From assembly GCF_004339085.1 (NCBI RefSeq), contig NZ_SMFX01000001.1:124001-188000 (forward strand): a stretch of DNA of 64,000 nt, written 5' to 3'. Position 1 is the first letter of the stretch, and the number at the start of each line of letters is the position of its first letter. Positions 1 through 8,120 of the stretch are shown here, piece after piece. Under the pieces are notes generated by a model, which did not search any database, was not told the DNA's origin, and worked only from the letters and a program-made list of their open reading frames with translations. Position numbers and translations under genes: made by a program. This stretch comes from Thiogranum longum (GTDB taxonomy: Bacteria; Pseudomonadota; Gammaproteobacteria; DSM-19610).

Positions 1-219
1 CGCGACAGGGTCCGCATTCGGCCGGGAGCCGACAGCATTCTGTATATTTTCCAGGAAGTGTTCGCTTACCCAGTCGAGTACAAAGCGGTTTGGTGCGAGT
101 AAGGTCAGGTTTTTACCCTTCTCGATGGCGTGCAGAGGCCGTATCCAGGTATTGAACTGCTGTTCGGGCAACTCATTTTCAAGTTGCGACAGACATTGTT
201 GCCAAAGTGTGCCTTGCAA
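1..219 (-). CDS. dnaA: Chromosomal replication initiator DnaA, N-terminal part (continues beyond left edge)
   Basis: Reading leftward from 219, the frame is open to base 1 (73 codons). It gives the DnaA domain I signature: a TLWQQCL start, then NTWIRPL and APNRFVLDWV, which match the N-terminal domain that binds DnaB and oligomerises at oriC. The start is taken as TTG at 219-217 because no ATG or GTG occurs in frame nearby upstream; an AGGA-like ribosome binding site lies about 9 bases upstream. The gene faces away from rpmH, the usual gammaproteobacterial arrangement. Domains III and IV (AAA+ ATPase and DNA binding) lie outside the window. The family assignment is firm; the TTG start is an inference. 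Confidence 0.9.
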   Translation of the reverse strand, partial: MQGTLWQQCLSQLENELPEQQFNTWIRPLHAIEKGKNLTLLAPNRFVLDWVSEHFLENIQNAVGSRPNADPVA

Positions 220-287
220 GGGGGTGGTCCTGTTCTGTTTGTTACCGGGATTAGCGGGGTCAGTCAGTCTAACGCCACACAGACGAC

Positions 288-296
288 TTATCCACA
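288..296 (+). promoter_or_regulatory. Consensus DnaA box
   Basis: TTATCCACA, a perfect match to the strong DnaA box, in the dnaA-rpmH intergenic region 70 bases upstream of the dnaA start. It probably serves dnaA autoregulation and may be part of a replication origin. Only this one perfect box is visible in the roughly 200-base spacer, so a full oriC here is not demonstrated. A 8/9 match (TTATCCACC) lies inside rnpA at 584-592. Confidence 0.7.
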
Positions 297-328
297 ATCG
301 CGAACAAGATAAAAATACGGCTTTTAGG

Positions 329-358
329 TTGACAACACCCGGGTAAAGACAGTAATCT
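329..358 (+). promoter_or_regulatory. Sigma-70 promoter of rpmH operon
   Basis: A perfect -35 box TTGACA (329-334) is followed after 18 bases by TAATCT (353-358), a 4/6 match to the -10 consensus. It lies about 60 bases before rpmH and points into the rpmH-rnpA-yidD-yidC-mnmE series. In E. coli rpmH also has strong promoters in the dnaA-rpmH spacer. Confidence 0.7.
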
Positions 359-419
359 GCGCGGCCTGATTTGGCCCGCTTTACGGGCCTTTAACCTTTT
401 TTTGGGAACGGTTTGCGCC

Positions 420-554
420 ATGAAGAGAACATTCCAGCCTAGCAACCTGAAGCGCAAGCGTACACACGGTTTCCGTGCCCGTATGCGCACCAAGAACGGC
501 CGTCTTGTCATCAAGGCTCGCCGGGCAAAAGGTCGCGCGCGTCTTTCTGTCTGA
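420..554 (+). CDS. rpmH: 50S ribosomal protein L34
   Basis: The 44-residue, highly basic protein begins [19 protein letters not shown] and ends KGRARLSV, an almost canonical L34 sequence of usual length. L34 binds 23S rRNA in the large ribosomal subunit. It is the first gene of the operon behind the TTGACA promoter at 329. rnpA begins only 9 bases after the stop codon and in the same reading frame, so the two are very likely cotranscribed and possibly translationally linked. Confidence 0.97.
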   Translation: MKRTFQPSNLKRKRTHGFRARMRTKNGRLVIKARRAKGRARLSV

Positions 555-563
555 CCGGTCTCC

Positions 564-923
564 TTGACGGGCGCCGTCGCCACTTATCCACCTGCGTACC
601 GTCTGCGGACAGCTGCCTGTTTCCAGCGAGTATTCCGGCATTGCGACTTCAAGGTCAGTGATCGATACATCACCGTGCTTGCAAAATACAATACGCTGGA
701 TCACCCGCGTCTCGGCACTGTTGTGTCGATAAAAAATGCCGGCAATGCGGTGAAGCGCAATCGCATCAAACGTCTGATACGTGAAAGCTTCCGTTTCCAC
801 CGGTCCGAAATGGGTAATGTTGACCTGGTGGTTCTGGTTCGTGCCGGCATCAGTGCGTGCAATAACCCAAAAATATTCCGCGCACTGGAAGCCCACTGGC
901 GTAAAATCGCAGCCCATGCGTAA
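564..923 (+). CDS. rnpA: Ribonuclease P protein component
   Basis: This 119-residue protein is the protein subunit of RNase P, which helps the catalytic RNA remove 5' leaders from tRNA precursors. The family signature [15 protein letters not shown] is present near residues 63-77, preceded by the basic, aromatic N-terminal substrate-binding face ([13 protein letters not shown]). The start is TTG at 564, the first possible initiator after the in-frame rpmH stop at 552-554, and no good ribosome binding site precedes it, so initiation may depend on ribosomes leaving rpmH. The 3' end overlaps yidD by 8 bases. Confidence 0.93.
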   Translation: MTGAVATYPPAYRLRTAACFQRVFRHCDFKVSDRYITVLAKYNTLDHPRLGTVVSIKNAGNAVKRNRIKRLIRESFRFHRSEMGNVDLVVLVRAGISACNNPKIFRALEAHWRKIAAHA

Positions 924-1176
924 ACTGGTACTGTTACTTATCAAGGCATACAGCCTGCTTGTCAGTCCCTGGCTGGGTAACCATTGCCGGTTCACCCCGA
1001 CCTGTTCCTGTTATGCGCAAACGGCCATCGAGCGTTTTGGCGTAGTGCGTGGTGGCTGGCTGGCATTGCGTCGCATTGGTTCCTGTCACCCCTGGCATGA
1101 AGGTGGTATGGATCCGGTACCGGAAGCCTTGTGTAAACATTCAACCAAACATAAAACGAAACATTCCCATGGATAA
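916..1176 (+). CDS. yidD: Membrane protein insertion efficiency factor YidD
   Basis: The 86-residue protein has the YidD/UPF0161 pattern: an N-terminal amphipathic stretch ([16 protein letters not shown]), then [17 protein letters not shown] and [19 protein letters not shown] with the conserved Cys residues. YidD sits at the inner face of the inner membrane and assists YidC-dependent insertion. ATG at 916 overlaps the rnpA end, and the 3' end overlaps the yidC start by 8 bases, so rnpA, yidD and yidC are tightly coupled. The C-terminal tail is Lys/His rich ([13 protein letters not shown]). Confidence 0.95.
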   Translation: MRKLVLLLIKAYSLLVSPWLGNHCRFTPTCSCYAQTAIERFGVVRGGWLALRRIGSCHPWHEGGMDPVPEALCKHSTKHKTKHSHG

Positions 1177-2836
1177 TCCACGCGTACTTTTAGCTATAGC
1201 TTTGTCTTTTATTATTCTGCTGATGTGGCAGTCCTGGATGGATGATTATGGTCCGGCACCCGAACAACAGGTTGTCGAAGGCGCGGCTACCGAGACAACC
1301 GACACTACCGGGGAGCAAATACAACCAGCTCCTGATGATATGCCCACGAGTGAGGTTTTGGCCCAGAAAGCGGTTGATAGCCTGCCTGATACGAAACCAT
1401 CCGCACAACCTGCCGGTGAACAGATCGAAGTACTGACTGACACCTATCGCGCGGTAATTGATACGCGTGGCGGAACCCTGGTAGAGCTCGACCTGCTGCA
1501 GTACCCGGAGACGCATGATCCGGACAGCCCGCCGTTCAAGCTACTCGAGCAGGGCGACGCACAACTTTTTATCGCCCAGAGTGGATTACGTACCGGCAAA
1601 ACCGACGCTGAACCGAACCACCATGCCCTGTTTACGGCCGACCAGACCCACTACCGGTTGGCAGATGGCGCTAAGGTAATCGAGGTGCCGCTGCACTGGA
1701 CGGACAGCAAGGGCGTGCAGGTCACTAAAACCTATCGCTTCCATCGAAGCAGTTACCTGATAAATGTTGGCTTTGAGGTTGCAAACAAGAGCAGCAGCAA
1801 CTGGAGTGCACGCCCCTATTACCAGTTACAGCGCACGCCGTTGCAGAAAAAATCACGCTTTCTTTACACCTATACGGGCGGCGTCATTTACAGTCCGGAA
1901 GAAAAGTACGAGAAGATTTCATTTTCCGATATGGAAGACGAGAATCTCAGCCGCGATATCAAGGGTGGCTGGGCAGCCATGCTTCAGCACTATTTCCTGG
2001 GCGCCATTATTCCCGACCCGGAAGCTACCGCGCATTACTATACGAGGGCGCTCGGGAATGAGCGTTACCTGATCGGTTTTTCTGACCAGGGACTGAGTGT
2101 CGCTCCGGGTGAACAGGCCGTTACCGGCATACGGTTCTTTGCAGGACCGAAACTTCAGCACATGATGGCCGAAGTCGCCCCCGGCCTGGAGTTGACGGTT
2201 GACTACGGCAAACTGACCTTACTGGCCCAGCCGATTTTCTGGCTGCTGGAAAAAATACATGCACTGGTTGGAAACTGGGGCTGGTCGATCATTTTCCTGA
2301 CCATGCTTATCAAGGGAATGTTCTTCAAATTATCCGAAACCAGCTATCGCTCCATGGCCAAGATGCGCAACCTGGCACCGCGGATGAAGGCGCTTAAAGA
2401 GCGCTACGGGGATGACAAGCAGAAGCTCAACCAGGCAATGATGGAAATGTACAAGACCGAGAAGGTCAATCCTCTCGGGGGTTGTCTGCCTGTGCTTGTA
2501 CAGATCCCGGTATTTATCGCGTTGTACTGGGTGTTGCTGGAAAGTGTGGAAATGCGCCAGGCACCGTTTATGCTGTGGTTGCAGGACCTGTCATCAGCTG
2601 ACCCATATTTCATTCTGCCATTGCTGATGGGTATCACCATGCTGATTCAGCAGAAACTCAACCCGGCTCCGATGGACCCTATCCAGGCCAAGGTGATGAT
2701 GGTTCTGCCGGTTGTGTTCACGGTGTTCTTTGCTTTCTTCCCGTCCGGGCTGGTGCTTTACTGGGTGGTTAACAATACGCTGTCGATTGCCCAGCAATAC
2801 GTCATTACCAAACGGGTTGAACGTGGTGAAGCCTGA
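1169..2836 (+). CDS. yidC: Membrane protein insertase YidC
   Basis: The 555-residue protein is an Oxa1/YidC insertase that integrates inner-membrane proteins alone or with SecYEG. Starting at ATG 1169 ([14 protein letters not shown]), it has an N-terminal membrane helix, an acidic, Pro-rich linker, the large periplasmic beta domain typical of Gram-negative YidC, and from about residue 350 the conserved five-helix core. Recognisable core segments are [34 protein letters not shown] and [14 protein letters not shown]. Length fits the gammaproteobacterial family. An upstream in-frame extension to 1049 would overlap yidD and is rejected. mnmE follows after 19 bases. Confidence 0.97.
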   Translation: MDNPRVLLAIALSFIILLMWQSWMDDYGPAPEQQVVEGAATETTDTTGEQIQPAPDDMPTSEVLAQKAVDSLPDTKPSAQPAGEQIEVLTDTYRAVIDTRGGTLVELDLLQYPETHDPDSPPFKLLEQGDAQLFIAQSGLRTGKTDAEPNHHALFTADQTHYRLADGAKVIEVPLHWTDSKGVQVTKTYRFHRSSYLINVGFEVANKSSSNWSARPYYQLQRTPLQKKSRFLYTYTGGVIYSPEEKYEKISFSDMEDENLSRDIKGGWAAMLQHYFLGAIIPDPEATAHYYTRALGNERYLIGFSDQGLSVAPGEQAVTGIRFFAGPKLQHMMAEVAPGLELTVDYGKLTLLAQPIFWLLEKIHALVGNWGWSIIFLTMLIKGMFFKLSETSYRSMAKMRNLAPRMKALKERYGDDKQKLNQAMMEMYKTEKVNPLGGCLPVLVQIPVFIALYWVLLESVEMRQAPFMLWLQDLSSADPYFILPLLMGITMLIQQKLNPAPMDPIQAKVMMVLPVVFTVFFAFFPSGLVLYWVVNNTLSIAQQYVITKRVERGEA

Positions 2837-2855
2837 ATGCTGAAACCCTAGCGGT

Positions 2856-4208
2856 ATGCATCACGCACCCGCCGATACCATTGCCGCCATTGCCACAGCC
2901 CCGGGGCGTGGCGGTGTTGGGATTATCAGACTGTCCGGCCCGGAAGCGCCGAAAATCGCAGAACAAATCGCAGGGCGCCTGCCGCCACCGCGTGTTGCCG
3001 AACTCAGGATTTTCCGTGACAGTGACGGTGATCAAATCGATGAAGGCCTGATACTCAACTTTCCCGCACCGGGTTCCTTTACCGGCGAGCATGTGGTTGA
3101 GCTACACGCACATGGTGGCCCGGTCGTACTCGATATGCTGGTTGCCCGTACACTCTCACTCGGTGCGCGTACCGCCCGTCCCGGCGAGTTTTCCGAGCGT
3201 GCCTTCCTCAATGACAAGCTCGACCTGGCCCAGGCCGAGGCCATTGCCGACCTTATTGACAGTGATACCGAACAGGCAGCACGCGCTGCCACACGCTCCC
3301 TGCAGGGCGAGTTTTCGCGCCATGTACATGTACTGGTTGATGAGTTGACGAGTCTGCGCGTTTACGTGGAGGCCGCCATAGATTTTCCTGACGAGGAAAT
3401 CGACTTCCTCAGTGATGGGCAGGTCCAGGCACAGTTGAAAGCTGTAACTGAACAACTGGCAGCGGTGCAAAAACAGGCCCGTCAGGGGCAATTGTTGCGC
3501 GATGGTATGACGCTGGTAATAGCAGGTCGTCCGAATGCAGGAAAATCAAGCCTGTTAAATGCGCTGGCAGGGCGGCAAGCGGCCATTGTTACCGATGTGG
3601 CGGGAACCACCCGCGATGTCCTTCGTGAACATATCCAGATCGATGGAATGCCGCTGCACATTATCGACACGGCGGGCCTGCGTGACAGTAGCGATCCTGT
3701 CGAGCAGGAAGGTATCAGACGCGCCTGGCACCAGATTGAACAAGCCGACAGAGTGCTGCTGGTCATAGATAGTCAGCAGGGATTTTGTGCAGAAGATCGC
3801 CTGATACTCGAGCGTTTACCTCCTGAGCTGCCGCACACGCGGATTTTCAGCAAGACAGACCTGGTCGGACATACTCGCACCACAGATGGCGGGGAAGAAG
3901 CACCCGTTATTTCAATCAGTACCCTTTCCGGCGAAGGAATGGAGGTGTTGCGCGATCACCTGAAGCAGTTGATGGGGTATCAGGGCACACCTGTTGGCGG
4001 CTTCAGCGCGCGCCGCCGGCATCTGGATGCCTTACAGCGTGCCGCGCAGCATCTTGAGAAAGCAGCCGTCTGGCTTGAGAATGCGGCGGGCGAATTACTT
4101 GCTGAGGAGTTGCGTCTCGCACAACAACAACTGTCTTCGATCACCGGTGAGTTCTCGAGTGATGACTTGTTGGGCGAAATATTCTCGGGGTTCTGTATCG
4201 GAAAATAA
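2856..4208 (+). CDS. mnmE: tRNA uridine-5-carboxymethylaminomethyl(34) synthesis GTPase MnmE
   Basis: The 450-residue protein is the MnmE (TrmE) GTPase, which with MnmG forms cmnm5U34 at the wobble position of certain tRNAs. Visible parts are the N-terminal tetrahydrofolate-binding domain ([22 protein letters not shown]), the G1 motif GRPNAGKS at residues 224-231, the G2/G3 region (GTTRD, DTAGLRD) and the invariant C-terminal FCIGK with its catalytic Cys. Its partner mnmG lies 7 kb downstream, separated by an accessory block. The stop codon abuts a hairpin that serves as terminator for the opposing transcript. Confidence 0.97.
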   Translation: MHHAPADTIAAIATAPGRGGVGIIRLSGPEAPKIAEQIAGRLPPPRVAELRIFRDSDGDQIDEGLILNFPAPGSFTGEHVVELHAHGGPVVLDMLVARTLSLGARTARPGEFSERAFLNDKLDLAQAEAIADLIDSDTEQAARAATRSLQGEFSRHVHVLVDELTSLRVYVEAAIDFPDEEIDFLSDGQVQAQLKAVTEQLAAVQKQARQGQLLRDGMTLVIAGRPNAGKSSLLNALAGRQAAIVTDVAGTTRDVLREHIQIDGMPLHIIDTAGLRDSSDPVEQEGIRRAWHQIEQADRVLLVIDSQQGFCAEDRLILERLPPELPHTRIFSKTDLVGHTRTTDGGEEAPVISISTLSGEGMEVLRDHLKQLMGYQGTPVGGFSARRRHLDALQRAAQHLEKAAVWLENAAGELLAEELRLAQQQLSSITGEFSSDDLLGEIFSGFCIGK

Positions 4209-4227
4209 AAACCCCGCCGAAGCGGGG
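4202..4227 (-). terminator. Intrinsic terminator of the sigma/anti-sigma operon
   Basis: Read leftward, a 6-bp GC stem (CCCCGC, loop TTCG, GCGGGG; 4227-4212) is followed by TTTTTATTTT (4211-4202). On the + strand the stem has A residues before it and no T tract after it, so it acts for the leftward anti-sigma transcript. It reaches into the last codons of mnmE. Confidence 0.75.
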
Positions 4228-4286
4228 CAAGTCCCCGGAACATACCGGGTGATGGCGGAGTGACATAAAAGATTTCAGCCTGGACG

Positions 4287-5000
4287 CTACAGGGAGTCTA
4301 TTTTCCTGTAGGTCCAACCCTGCTGCAGACGTTTGACGACATGGTCAATAGCGGTCTCACCGGTATGGACATCGTCAATCAGCGGTACATCGCTGCCAGC
4401 ACGCTTGAGATTGCGAATAGCGTTCATGCAGGCGATAAATTGCAGATTGCTGTATTTTGCACTCAGTTCCCGTACCCGTTGCTGGTATGGAGAACGGTCT
4501 GTACGCAGCAAATCAAGGCCGCCTGAGTTGGCGACAACTTCTACCTGCGCACCGTTGTCACGGTTTTCTTGCAAAAAACTTTCTGTAAAATCGAGTAGTT
4601 GGCCGAAATGTTCAGGGTCGGAATCATCAATATGCAGCACAATACGATGCGGGTCACTGGACGCTGACCGGGCCATGGCGTCATCATGCTCCGCATACCC
4701 GTAGGCCAGCAGACCAGCACCGGTACCGATTGCCAGGGCCATTACAGATGCAGCCACTCCGGCGCGCAGGTTTCGCCAGGAAAATTTTCTGCCGGGTAAT
4801 TCACGGGGTGGCGGTGTGGCCGAGCCATAACCGGTGCGCATCCAGTCTTTGGTACGACGCAGACTACAGATACGTTCGGACAAGGCCTTGTTATGTTCCA
4901 TGGCGGCCAACACGGCATTCTGCCTGTCGGCATCGAGCTCTCCATCTATATATGCGCTCAGGGTCGCATCATCCCAGGTATTATTCATCATCGTGCTCAC
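4287..5000 (-). CDS. Anti-sigma factor with periplasmic DsrE-like domain
   Basis: The 237-residue protein has three parts. Residues 10-55 (LSAYIDGELDADRQNAV) resemble the cytoplasmic anti-sigma domain, without a clear zinc-binding HxxxCxxC motif. Residues about 79-102 form one membrane helix. Residues about 117-237 form a DsrE-like alpha/beta domain that should lie in the periplasm. This last part resembles the divergently encoded secreted protein at 5834: both share the patterns F(I/T)AC(M/A)N(A/T) (Cys191 here) and GWTY near the end. The start is GTG 5000 or, equally plausible, ATG 4991 behind an AAGTGAG sequence. It begins 3 bases after the sigma gene stop, so the pair is one operon. The anti-sigma role is inferred from the N-terminal pattern and the location; the fused sensor-like domain is unusual. 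Confidence 0.8.
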   Translation of the reverse strand: MSTMMNNTWDDATLSAYIDGELDADRQNAVLAAMEHNKALSERICSLRRTKDWMRTGYGSATPPPRELPGRKFSWRNLRAGVAASVMALAIGTGAGLLAYGYAEHDDAMARSASSDPHRIVLHIDDSDPEHFGQLLDFTESFLQENRDNGAQVEVVANSGGLDLLRTDRSPYQQRVRELSAKYSNLQFIACMNAIRNLKRAGSDVPLIDDVHTGETAIDHVVKRLQQGWTYRKIDSL

Positions 5001-5003
5001 TTC

Positions 5004-5576
5004 TTACTTTACCCTTCTCAACGATGAGCCAGCCGGTTTGGCTGTAGCCTGCTCATCCGCTGTATCGAGCAGTTTAACGAGACCTTTACGGGCCCGGTGC
5101 AGGCGACTCATCACGGTGCCAACAGGGATTTCGAGTATTTCAGCGACGTTGCTGTAGGAAAAGCCTTCCAGGTCTACCAGTGCCAGAACCCGCCGCTGTT
5201 CCAGCGGCAAGGCGGCCACCGCCGTTCGTACGCGACTGACGATTTCAAGCCGGTCAACCATCAGTTCTGGCCCGGGTTTATCACAAGGCCGCTCGTCATC
5301 GAGATCTTCGTGCGGTCTGCGATTGCGCAGGTACTGTTTCCAGCAATTATTCAGGATACTGTACAACCAGGCATTCAGTCGTTCCCGGTCACGTAACTGG
5401 TGGACTTTCTGAAGTGCCAGCGAAAGGGTTTCCTGAACCAGATCATCAGCAAGCATGCTGTCACCGCACCATGCCAGCGCCACTCTGTACAGTCGTTCCC
5501 GTGAAGCCGCGATGCGTGGACGCATCGATACACAGCTACTTATGCAAGAAATCAGTCCCATAGTCTTTTGATGCAA
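5004..5576 (-). CDS. ECF-type RNA polymerase sigma factor
   Basis: A sigma-70 family protein with only regions 2 and 4, the ECF layout. Region 2 spans about residues 25-90 (LADDLVQETLSLALQ, LNAWLYSILNNCWKQYLR). Region 4 spans about 113-170 (LPLEQRRVLALVDLEGFSY, NVAEILEIPVGTVMSRLHRAR), including the helix-turn-helix for the -35 element. The open frame starts at TTG 5576, but ATG 5561 or the ATG before RPRIAASRERLYR (5525) is as likely; none has a clear ribosome binding site. It is cotranscribed with the anti-sigma factor immediately downstream and diverges from the DsrE-porin genes, which are its most likely targets (inference). Confidence 0.88.
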   Translation of the reverse strand: MHQKTMGLISCISSCVSMRPRIAASRERLYRVALAWCGDSMLADDLVQETLSLALQKVHQLRDRERLNAWLYSILNNCWKQYLRNRRPHEDLDDERPCDKPGPELMVDRLEIVSRVRTAVAALPLEQRRVLALVDLEGFSYSNVAEILEIPVGTVMSRLHRARKGLVKLLDTADEQATAKPAGSSLRRVK

Positions 5577-5833
5577 CAGCAGCCCATTTTATTTCATCAG
5601 AGTGGATAATTTGACGATTTCACCGGCCGGTTAACAGCCAGGCGCCTTGAATGCTGTCCTGCAGCTGACCTCGTGCCACGGCGCATTATATTTTAGCCAC
5701 AGTCTAGTACAAAGATGCGGCAAAGTGCGCAAGCGAACTGAATACAACAAAATTTCCTCAATACGGGAATAATTTACAGTCTGCCGGCCTCTACATTATG
5801 TGAGAAACGACAGAGAGGTGGAGGAATCTCAAT
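5577..5833. other. Divergent intergenic region between sigma and dsrE-like genes
   Basis: This 257-base spacer must contain the leftward sigma promoter and the rightward dsrE-like promoter. It is AT-rich towards its right half. The only promoter-like elements I can support are those given at 5765-5799; no clear leftward promoter is seen and no coding frame fits. Confidence 0.5.
5765..5799 (+). promoter_or_regulatory. Candidate promoter of dsrE-like/porin genes
   Basis: GGGAATAA (5765-5772) overlaps the left side of TTTACA (5773-5778), and CATTAT lies at 5794-5799, a 15-base spacer that is short for sigma-70. The GGGAAT element resembles the GGAA-centred -35 boxes recognised by many ECF sigma factors, which would fit control by the neighbouring sigma gene. 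A strong ribosome binding site (GTGGAGG, 5818-5824) follows before the ATG at 5834. The assignment is tentative. Confidence 0.4.
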
Positions 5834-6349
5834 ATGAAGCTAAATTTATGGCGCTCACTGAGCGCAATCAGTCTACTTGTTGCCATATTCGGTGTCGGTC
5901 CGGTTGTTGCCGAGCCACTCGATAAAGTACCGGAAGCGTCAGCGGGCCTTTTTCACCCCGCGCGCATAACGAAAGTACCGGAGGCGCCGGAAGACAAACC
6001 GTTTGCCGAGCACTTCATTGTTTTCCATATATCCAGTGGCGATGCTTTTGCACAGAAGCTGGTGCTCAACAATGCACAGAATCTGGCTAATTTCTACGGC
6101 CCGGACAAGGTGGTCATTGAGGTTGTTGCCTACGGCCCCGGTTTGCGTACCCTGTTTGAGGAAAACGCTTACTCGAAACGTATCCAGCGAATGGCAAAAG
6201 AGGGTATTACATTTACTGCTTGCGCCAACACGATGAAAGCCATGGGTAGAGACCAGCCGAGTCTGAACAAGGTTGCCAAGGTGGTGCCGGGCGGAGTTGT
6301 TCGCTTGACAGAACTGCAGGAAGCCGGCTGGACCTATATCAGGCCCTGA
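5834..6349 (+). CDS. Secreted DsrE-like protein
   Basis: The 171-residue protein has a signal peptide (MKLNLWRSLSAISLLVAIFGVGPVVA, probable cleavage near residue 26) and a DsrE/DsrF-like domain from about residue 58 (FIVFHISSGDAFAQKLVLNN, VIEVVAYGPGL). A single conserved Cys sits at residue 130 in FTACANTMKAMG. The domain resembles the C-terminal part of the adjacent anti-sigma factor, including the closing GWTY. DsrE-fold proteins commonly carry or sense sulfane sulfur on a Cys; whether this one does is unproven. A short repeat KVPEA occurs twice (31-35 and 48-52 region) in the linker after the signal peptide. It is followed by the porin gene after 75 bases and is probably cotranscribed with it. 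Confidence 0.85.
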   Translation: MKLNLWRSLSAISLLVAIFGVGPVVAEPLDKVPEASAGLFHPARITKVPEAPEDKPFAEHFIVFHISSGDAFAQKLVLNNAQNLANFYGPDKVVIEVVAYGPGLRTLFEENAYSKRIQRMAKEGITFTACANTMKAMGRDQPSLNKVAKVVPGGVVRLTELQEAGWTYIRP

Positions 6350-6424
6350 CAGGCAAGCGCACTGAAACTAAAAGCAAGTTAACCAAATAACGATGAAACA
6401 GATACCACCACCTGGAGGGGTATT

Positions 6425-8017
6425 ATGCTGAAGACACTCCAACCTTTACACAAGGTCGTTCCTGCCGGACTCGCATTGATGCTGGCAATGGGAACAACAA
6501 CCACTCAGGCCGCCAACTGGTTCAAACTACGCGGAACAGAACCGGGCGGCATTGCCCACACCTTGCAGGTGTGGGGCTTCCTGCAACCGACGTATGCCTA
6601 CGATTTCAGTGACAGGATCGAGGGTGGTGTTGGTGGCTTCGGTGCGGCGGCAAATGGCACCGACCCGGTACCCGGCACGCTCCCGTCAGAGCGCACCTCG
6701 CAGCAAAGCTTCTATATGCGTCGAGCCCGTATCGGCATACGCGGAACCATGATTCCTATCAGTAATGATATCGATTATTTCATTCTTACTGAATGGGGAC
6801 AAAACGGAATAACACGAACGGATGGAGGTGCGAAGCTGCTGGATGCGTCGATCACGTTCAACCAGTTGTCACGCGGAATGGATGATGATGGTTTGCAAAA
6901 TCTGGGAGCCAGATTCCGTATGGGCCAGTTCCTGTTTTCACAAACCTCGCAAGCACTTTCCCAGTCAACACCTGGACGCCGCGTGCATATCTTTATGCCG
7001 GAGGCGACTTTCGCCCATGCCATCGGACGTTATGCCAGTGACAACGGTGTCGGAAACTGGCCTGAGAATGAAGTCTCAGCCAATGGTGCACGTGATGTCG
7101 GTATAGAGGTTTTTGACTGGGCTGAATTCAAGGATCCCATCTTTGGCGGGGGCCCTCTGGAATTTACCTATTCTCTTGGCCTGGGTAATGGCGATGCAAT
7201 CGGCGAACTGAACCGGGATGACAATTTCCGCAAGTATGGCTGGCTGTCGATTGCCAAGCTGTTTGATAACACGCGCGGTCCGCGACGCCACGATGCCATG
7301 CTGTATGGCTTTTACCAGAAAGGTGATATCCAGTTTAACAATGACCTGAACAACGATGGTCGCCCGGACGGAACACCTATACCTGCAGGCGGTAACCTGA
7401 ACCCGGGTAACCTTAACTCAGGGGTGACAGGTGGCGGTGTTGAGTTCGGCATCCAGAGTCCAGGCAACCGGGTACTCCTGAACGGCAATGAAAAGGATAT
7501 TGAGCAGAAATACTACGGTGTTGGTTTGGAATATTTCGACAAACCCTTCGCCGGACTGGGCCAGATCCGCTTCGAAACCGAGTGGCAGAAACAGGAGGGG
7601 CTGACTTTCGATGGTGCGCAATCACCTTCCGTTGCAGTAAACAATGCGGTTGGTGGCTTCCAGAGCATCCTGTATGACGTCGATGGTAAAAATACGGGTT
7701 GGTTCGTTGACATGGGTTATGACATCCACCAGCACCTGGGTCTCAAGAAACGCACCACACTCAATGTTCGTTATGACGAGTTTGACCGTAACAAGGGTAA
7801 TGACGTCCGTGAAGTCAACTTCAAGACCTGGACAGCGACTGCCGAATATTTCTTCCACAAGAAGGCACGTGCCACACTGACTTACCAGTGGCGTGATTTC
7901 TCGGCAGACAATCGTACTGGTGGTTTCAAGACCAATGGTAATGCCGTTCTGGAACAGATTGACCAGCGGATTGGCTTGCAGGTGACCTTCATCTACAAGA
8001 ATGTTCTGTTACGCTGA
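6425..8017 (+). CDS. Outer-membrane porin (OprO/OprP-like)
   Basis: The 530-residue protein has a signal peptide ending in TTTTQA (cleavage near residue 29) and then alternating, aromatic-rich beta strands with glycine/asparagine-rich loops, for example WGFLQPTYAYDFSD, SFYMRRARIGIRGTM and RTTLNVRYDEFDR. The pattern 'MRRARIGIRG' and the overall length resemble porins of the phosphate-selective O/P group. The gene has a good ribosome binding site (GGAGGGG before ATG 6425) and a strong terminator after it. Substrate cannot be predicted. Location next to the DsrE-like gene and sigma factor suggests that it belongs to the same response. Confidence 0.82.
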   Translation: MLKTLQPLHKVVPAGLALMLAMGTTTTQAANWFKLRGTEPGGIAHTLQVWGFLQPTYAYDFSDRIEGGVGGFGAAANGTDPVPGTLPSERTSQQSFYMRRARIGIRGTMIPISNDIDYFILTEWGQNGITRTDGGAKLLDASITFNQLSRGMDDDGLQNLGARFRMGQFLFSQTSQALSQSTPGRRVHIFMPEATFAHAIGRYASDNGVGNWPENEVSANGARDVGIEVFDWAEFKDPIFGGGPLEFTYSLGLGNGDAIGELNRDDNFRKYGWLSIAKLFDNTRGPRRHDAMLYGFYQKGDIQFNNDLNNDGRPDGTPIPAGGNLNPGNLNSGVTGGGVEFGIQSPGNRVLLNGNEKDIEQKYYGVGLEYFDKPFAGLGQIRFETEWQKQEGLTFDGAQSPSVAVNNAVGGFQSILYDVDGKNTGWFVDMGYDIHQHLGLKKRTTLNVRYDEFDRNKGNDVREVNFKTWTATAEYFFHKKARATLTYQWRDFSADNRTGGFKTNGNAVLEQIDQRIGLQVTFIYKNVLLR

Positions 8018-8041
8018 GCTACAAAAAAGGCGAGTGATTGC

Positions 8042-8073
8042 AGCAAGGGGCCCTCAGGGCCCCTTGCTGTTTG
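8042..8073 (+). terminator. Intrinsic terminator after porin gene
   Basis: A perfect 12-bp inverted repeat (AGCAAGGGGCCC at 8042-8053, GGGCCCCTTGCT at 8057-8068) with a 3-base loop is followed by the T-rich stretch GTTTGT. It should end the dsrE-like/porin transcript, so the next gene may have its own promoter. Confidence 0.8.
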
Positions 8074-8120
8074 TGGTTCATGCTATCTTGAAAAGTGACA
8101 GGTACGATAAACCGGAAATC

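Noticed and set aside
8001-8120. N-terminal extension of the BamC-like gene into the porin 3' end
   Set aside because: It would run through the terminator hairpin and lacks a ribosome binding site; ATG 8121 gives a normal signal peptide.
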